DNA of 64,000 nucleotides, from contig NZ_GL379770.1 in the NCBI RefSeq assembly GCF_000143765.1, positions 956,903 to 1,020,902 of the forward strand, given 5' to 3'. Origin of the DNA: Sphingobacterium spiritivorum ATCC 33861 (GTDB lineage: Bacteria > Bacteroidota > Bacteroidia > Sphingobacteriales > Sphingobacteriaceae). Position numbers and translations under genes: made by a program. The notes beneath the pieces are model-generated. The model did no database searches. It was not told the origin of the DNA and worked only from the letters and a program-made list of their open reading frames with translations. The stretch's first letter is position 1. Each line of letters opens with the position of its first letter. Shown one piece after another: positions 62,740 through 64,000 of the stretch.

Positions 62740-63348
62740 TTATTTCTTTGTAAACATTCCGGCAATATCGTCCAGAAAATTTCCGTCTTTATTCTTGTCA
62801 AAGAATCCGCTTACCAGATCTGCAATACCACCACCTGACGATTGCTGTTGCTGACCATTAGCCGAAGCATTGTCATTTCCCCCTCCGTTTAACAATCCTC
62901 CCAATAAGTCTCCGATTCCTCCCGAATTACTTTGGGCTGCTTTTTCTTTACCTACATAAGCCATTACAATAGGAGCTAGAGTCGAAAGGACTGTACCCAC
63001 TGTTTCTGAACTTATTCCGGTCTTGGAAGCAATTTCATTTTTTACCTGATCAGAGTTTTTGCCAAACATATGATTGATAATTTTGTCATCATCCTCGCTT
63101 GGGCCATCTTCCACGATCTGATCTACACGATCCAACGCATCTCCTGTATGTTTGTTGTCTAATGCATTGTTCAGGCTTTCTGCTTGTTCTGATTTTTTAC
63201 TGGAGTTGTATTTTAGTGCTGCAATCATCAAGGGTACTGCAATTGCGACCATCCATTTGGCTTTGGTCTCGCTGATGCCCAATTTTCCAGCCAGTGCAGT
63301 AATGACTTTAGTGCCAATGCCGCCCGTAATTAAATCAATCATTCCCAT
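62740..63348 (-). CDS. DUF937 domain protein
   Basis: 202 residues. DUF937-type sequence: MGMIDLITGGIGTKVITALAGKLGISETKAKWMVAIAVPLMIAAL is followed by a second copy-like helical segment and IINHMFGKNSDQVKNEIASKTGISSETVGTVLSTLAPIVMAYVG. The C-terminal part is Gly/Asn/Gln-rich with LLGGLLNGGGNDN and GGGIADLVSGFFDKNKDG. Function unknown; some family members form structured aggregates or are secreted. Confidence 0.82.
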   Translation of the reverse strand: MGMIDLITGGIGTKVITALAGKLGISETKAKWMVAIAVPLMIAALKYNSSKKSEQAESLNNALDNKHTGDALDRVDQIVEDGPSEDDDKIINHMFGKNSDQVKNEIASKTGISSETVGTVLSTLAPIVMAYVGKEKAAQSNSGGIGDLLGGLLNGGGNDNASANGQQQQSSGGGIADLVSGFFDKNKDGNFLDDIAGMFTKK

Positions 63349-63685
63349 AATTTTATAGTATTAGTGTTATTAGATCATTTTGACAAAATCTGTTCCAAAG
63401 ATTCTGTTGTTTATGAAATGCCGGTTTTTAGATTAAACAATTTCTGTGACTGCTTTGTTTGATTAATTCCATTCACATTTATAACGGTAAAATACCACAT
63501 TGGGCGTGCGATATGGATAAGTAAATGCACAAACAGGATCGATCGTATAAAATAAGAATCTATGAAAAACAGAGATAGTTGTCGGATTAGCCCAACAACT
63601 ATCTCATAATATAGTTAGTGTTTTATAATTTTAATCTGCAACGCTTATCCAGAGACAGTCATTCAGAATGCGAAAACAAACCCAG
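63349..63685. other. Intergenic region, 337 bases
   Basis: It holds a terminator-type hairpin for the right-hand gene (63563-63605) and otherwise AT-rich spacer. I see no promoter with full consensus and no RNA gene. Confidence 0.5.
63563..63605 (-). terminator. Probable terminator of the TlpA-like gene
   Basis: GAGATAGTTGT (63572-63582) and ACAACTATCTC (63595-63605) form an 11-base stem; on the minus strand TGTTTTTC follows. It lies about 80 bases after the gene end. Confidence 0.65.
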
Positions 63686-64000
63686 TTATTTTTTCAATGC
63701 CTCCCTAATTCTTGCCTCTGTTCCGTTTTCACTGGGTCTCGAGGCATTGTTATCGAAAATCCTACCTTCTTTATCAATAATCACATAATGCGGGATACCA
63801 TTAATATTGAAAGCTTTTGCAATAGGAGTATCCAAACCGGAACGGGCCTGAGATAAGAGGTGAATACCTTCAATCTTATCATCGGCAATTGCTTTTTTCC
63901 AGTCATCAACCTTACTGTCAAAACTCACATACAGAAAAACCACATCTTTAATGTCTTTAAATCTGGCATGGAGCTTAGGTGAACCATTTTGCATCTCATA
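63686..64000 (-). CDS. TlpA-like thioredoxin-family protein (truncated by window edge)
   Basis: The frame stays open to the window edge, so only the last 105 residues are visible. VVFLYVSFDSKVDDWKKAIADDK and AFNINGIPHYVIIDKEGRIFDNNASRPSE match the C-terminal half of TlpA/ResA-like proteins, with the cis-Pro loop GIPHYV. The catalytic CxxC is outside the window. Likely periplasmic thiol-disulfide exchange. Confidence 0.85.
   Translation of the reverse strand, partial: YEMQNGSPKLHARFKDIKDVVFLYVSFDSKVDDWKKAIADDKIEGIHLLSQARSGLDTPIAKAFNINGIPHYVIIDKEGRIFDNNASRPSENGTEARIREALKK

Noticed and set aside
1..64000. tRNA, rRNA, insertion sequence or prophage genes
   Set aside because: I looked in the intergenic gaps and gene families and saw none; small RNAs cannot be excluded without a covariance search.

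Overview
The window looks like a chromosomal segment of a Bacteroidota bacterium, most likely of the family Sphingobacteriaceae (Sphingobacterium-like). Support: moderate-to-low GC; start codons that mostly lack Shine-Dalgarno purine tracts; several upstream regions carrying the Bacteroidota promoter pattern TTTG-N(17-20)-TAnnTTTG; and gene families typical of the phylum (S9D glutamyl endopeptidase, LuxC-like acyl-CoA reductase, TolC/adaptor/RND efflux operon, IF-2 with a long Lys/Glu/Pro and Gly/Asn-rich N-terminus). The genus assignment is inference from protein style, not a database result.

Layout. 0-2.8 kb: tail of a gluconate dehydrogenase subunit 3-like gene, an acyl-ACP thioesterase, a small unknown protein and a membrane-anchored EEP-family phosphodiesterase. 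3.0-9.3 kb: a TetR regulator with a TolC/adaptor/RND efflux operon, marked by three near-identical palindromes that are probably TetR operators. 9.3-15.2 kb: two small exported proteins, a GH78 alpha-L-rhamnosidase, HchA and a metallophosphoesterase. 15.2-17.4 kb: a bacteriophytochrome histidine kinase. 17.6-24.4 kb: a small thiol-redox protein, a soluble glucose/aldose dehydrogenase-like lipoprotein, a sulfurtransferase/GNAT/methyltransferase operon, an MBL hydrolase and a duplicated membrane protein. 24.4-29.1 kb: a HigBA toxin-antitoxin pair, a DUF2798-ribB-Crp operon and an S9D peptidase. 29.4-33.8 kb: dnaJ-grpE, then an acyl-CoA reductase/small protein/ftsE operon facing a ferredoxin. 33.9-43.1 kb: a dicarboxylate symporter, rpoN, PBP1A, a large outer-membrane metalloprotease/propeller/barrel protein and a degenerate GIY-YIG protein. 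43.2-49 kb: a LexA-like XRE-S24 regulator and the rimP-nusA-infB cluster. 49.1-56.4 kb: a ferredoxin-type reductase, acetoacetate-CoA ligase, a repeat-rich spacer, gdhA and metNIQ. 56.9-62.7 kb: an inositol-lipid-like cluster (inositol-3-phosphate synthase, nucleotidyltransferase, ATP-grasp enzyme, CDP-alcohol phosphatidyltransferase, LPG-synthase-type membrane protein, HAD hydrolase). 62.7-64 kb: a DUF937 protein and the C-terminal part of a TlpA-like thioredoxin.

The most interesting system is the 56.9-62.7 kb cluster. Its gene set fits a route from glucose-6-phosphate through inositol phosphate and a nucleotide-activated intermediate to an inositol phospholipid or phosphodiester. The CDP-alcohol phosphatidyltransferase has an unusual active-site spacing. 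The second theme is regulation in leaders: terminator-type hairpins sit just downstream of predicted promoters for rimP-nusA-infB and for metNIQ, and the metNIQ hairpin loop holds an AUG immediately followed by stop codons. No rRNA, tRNA, CRISPR array, insertion sequence or prophage was recognised.
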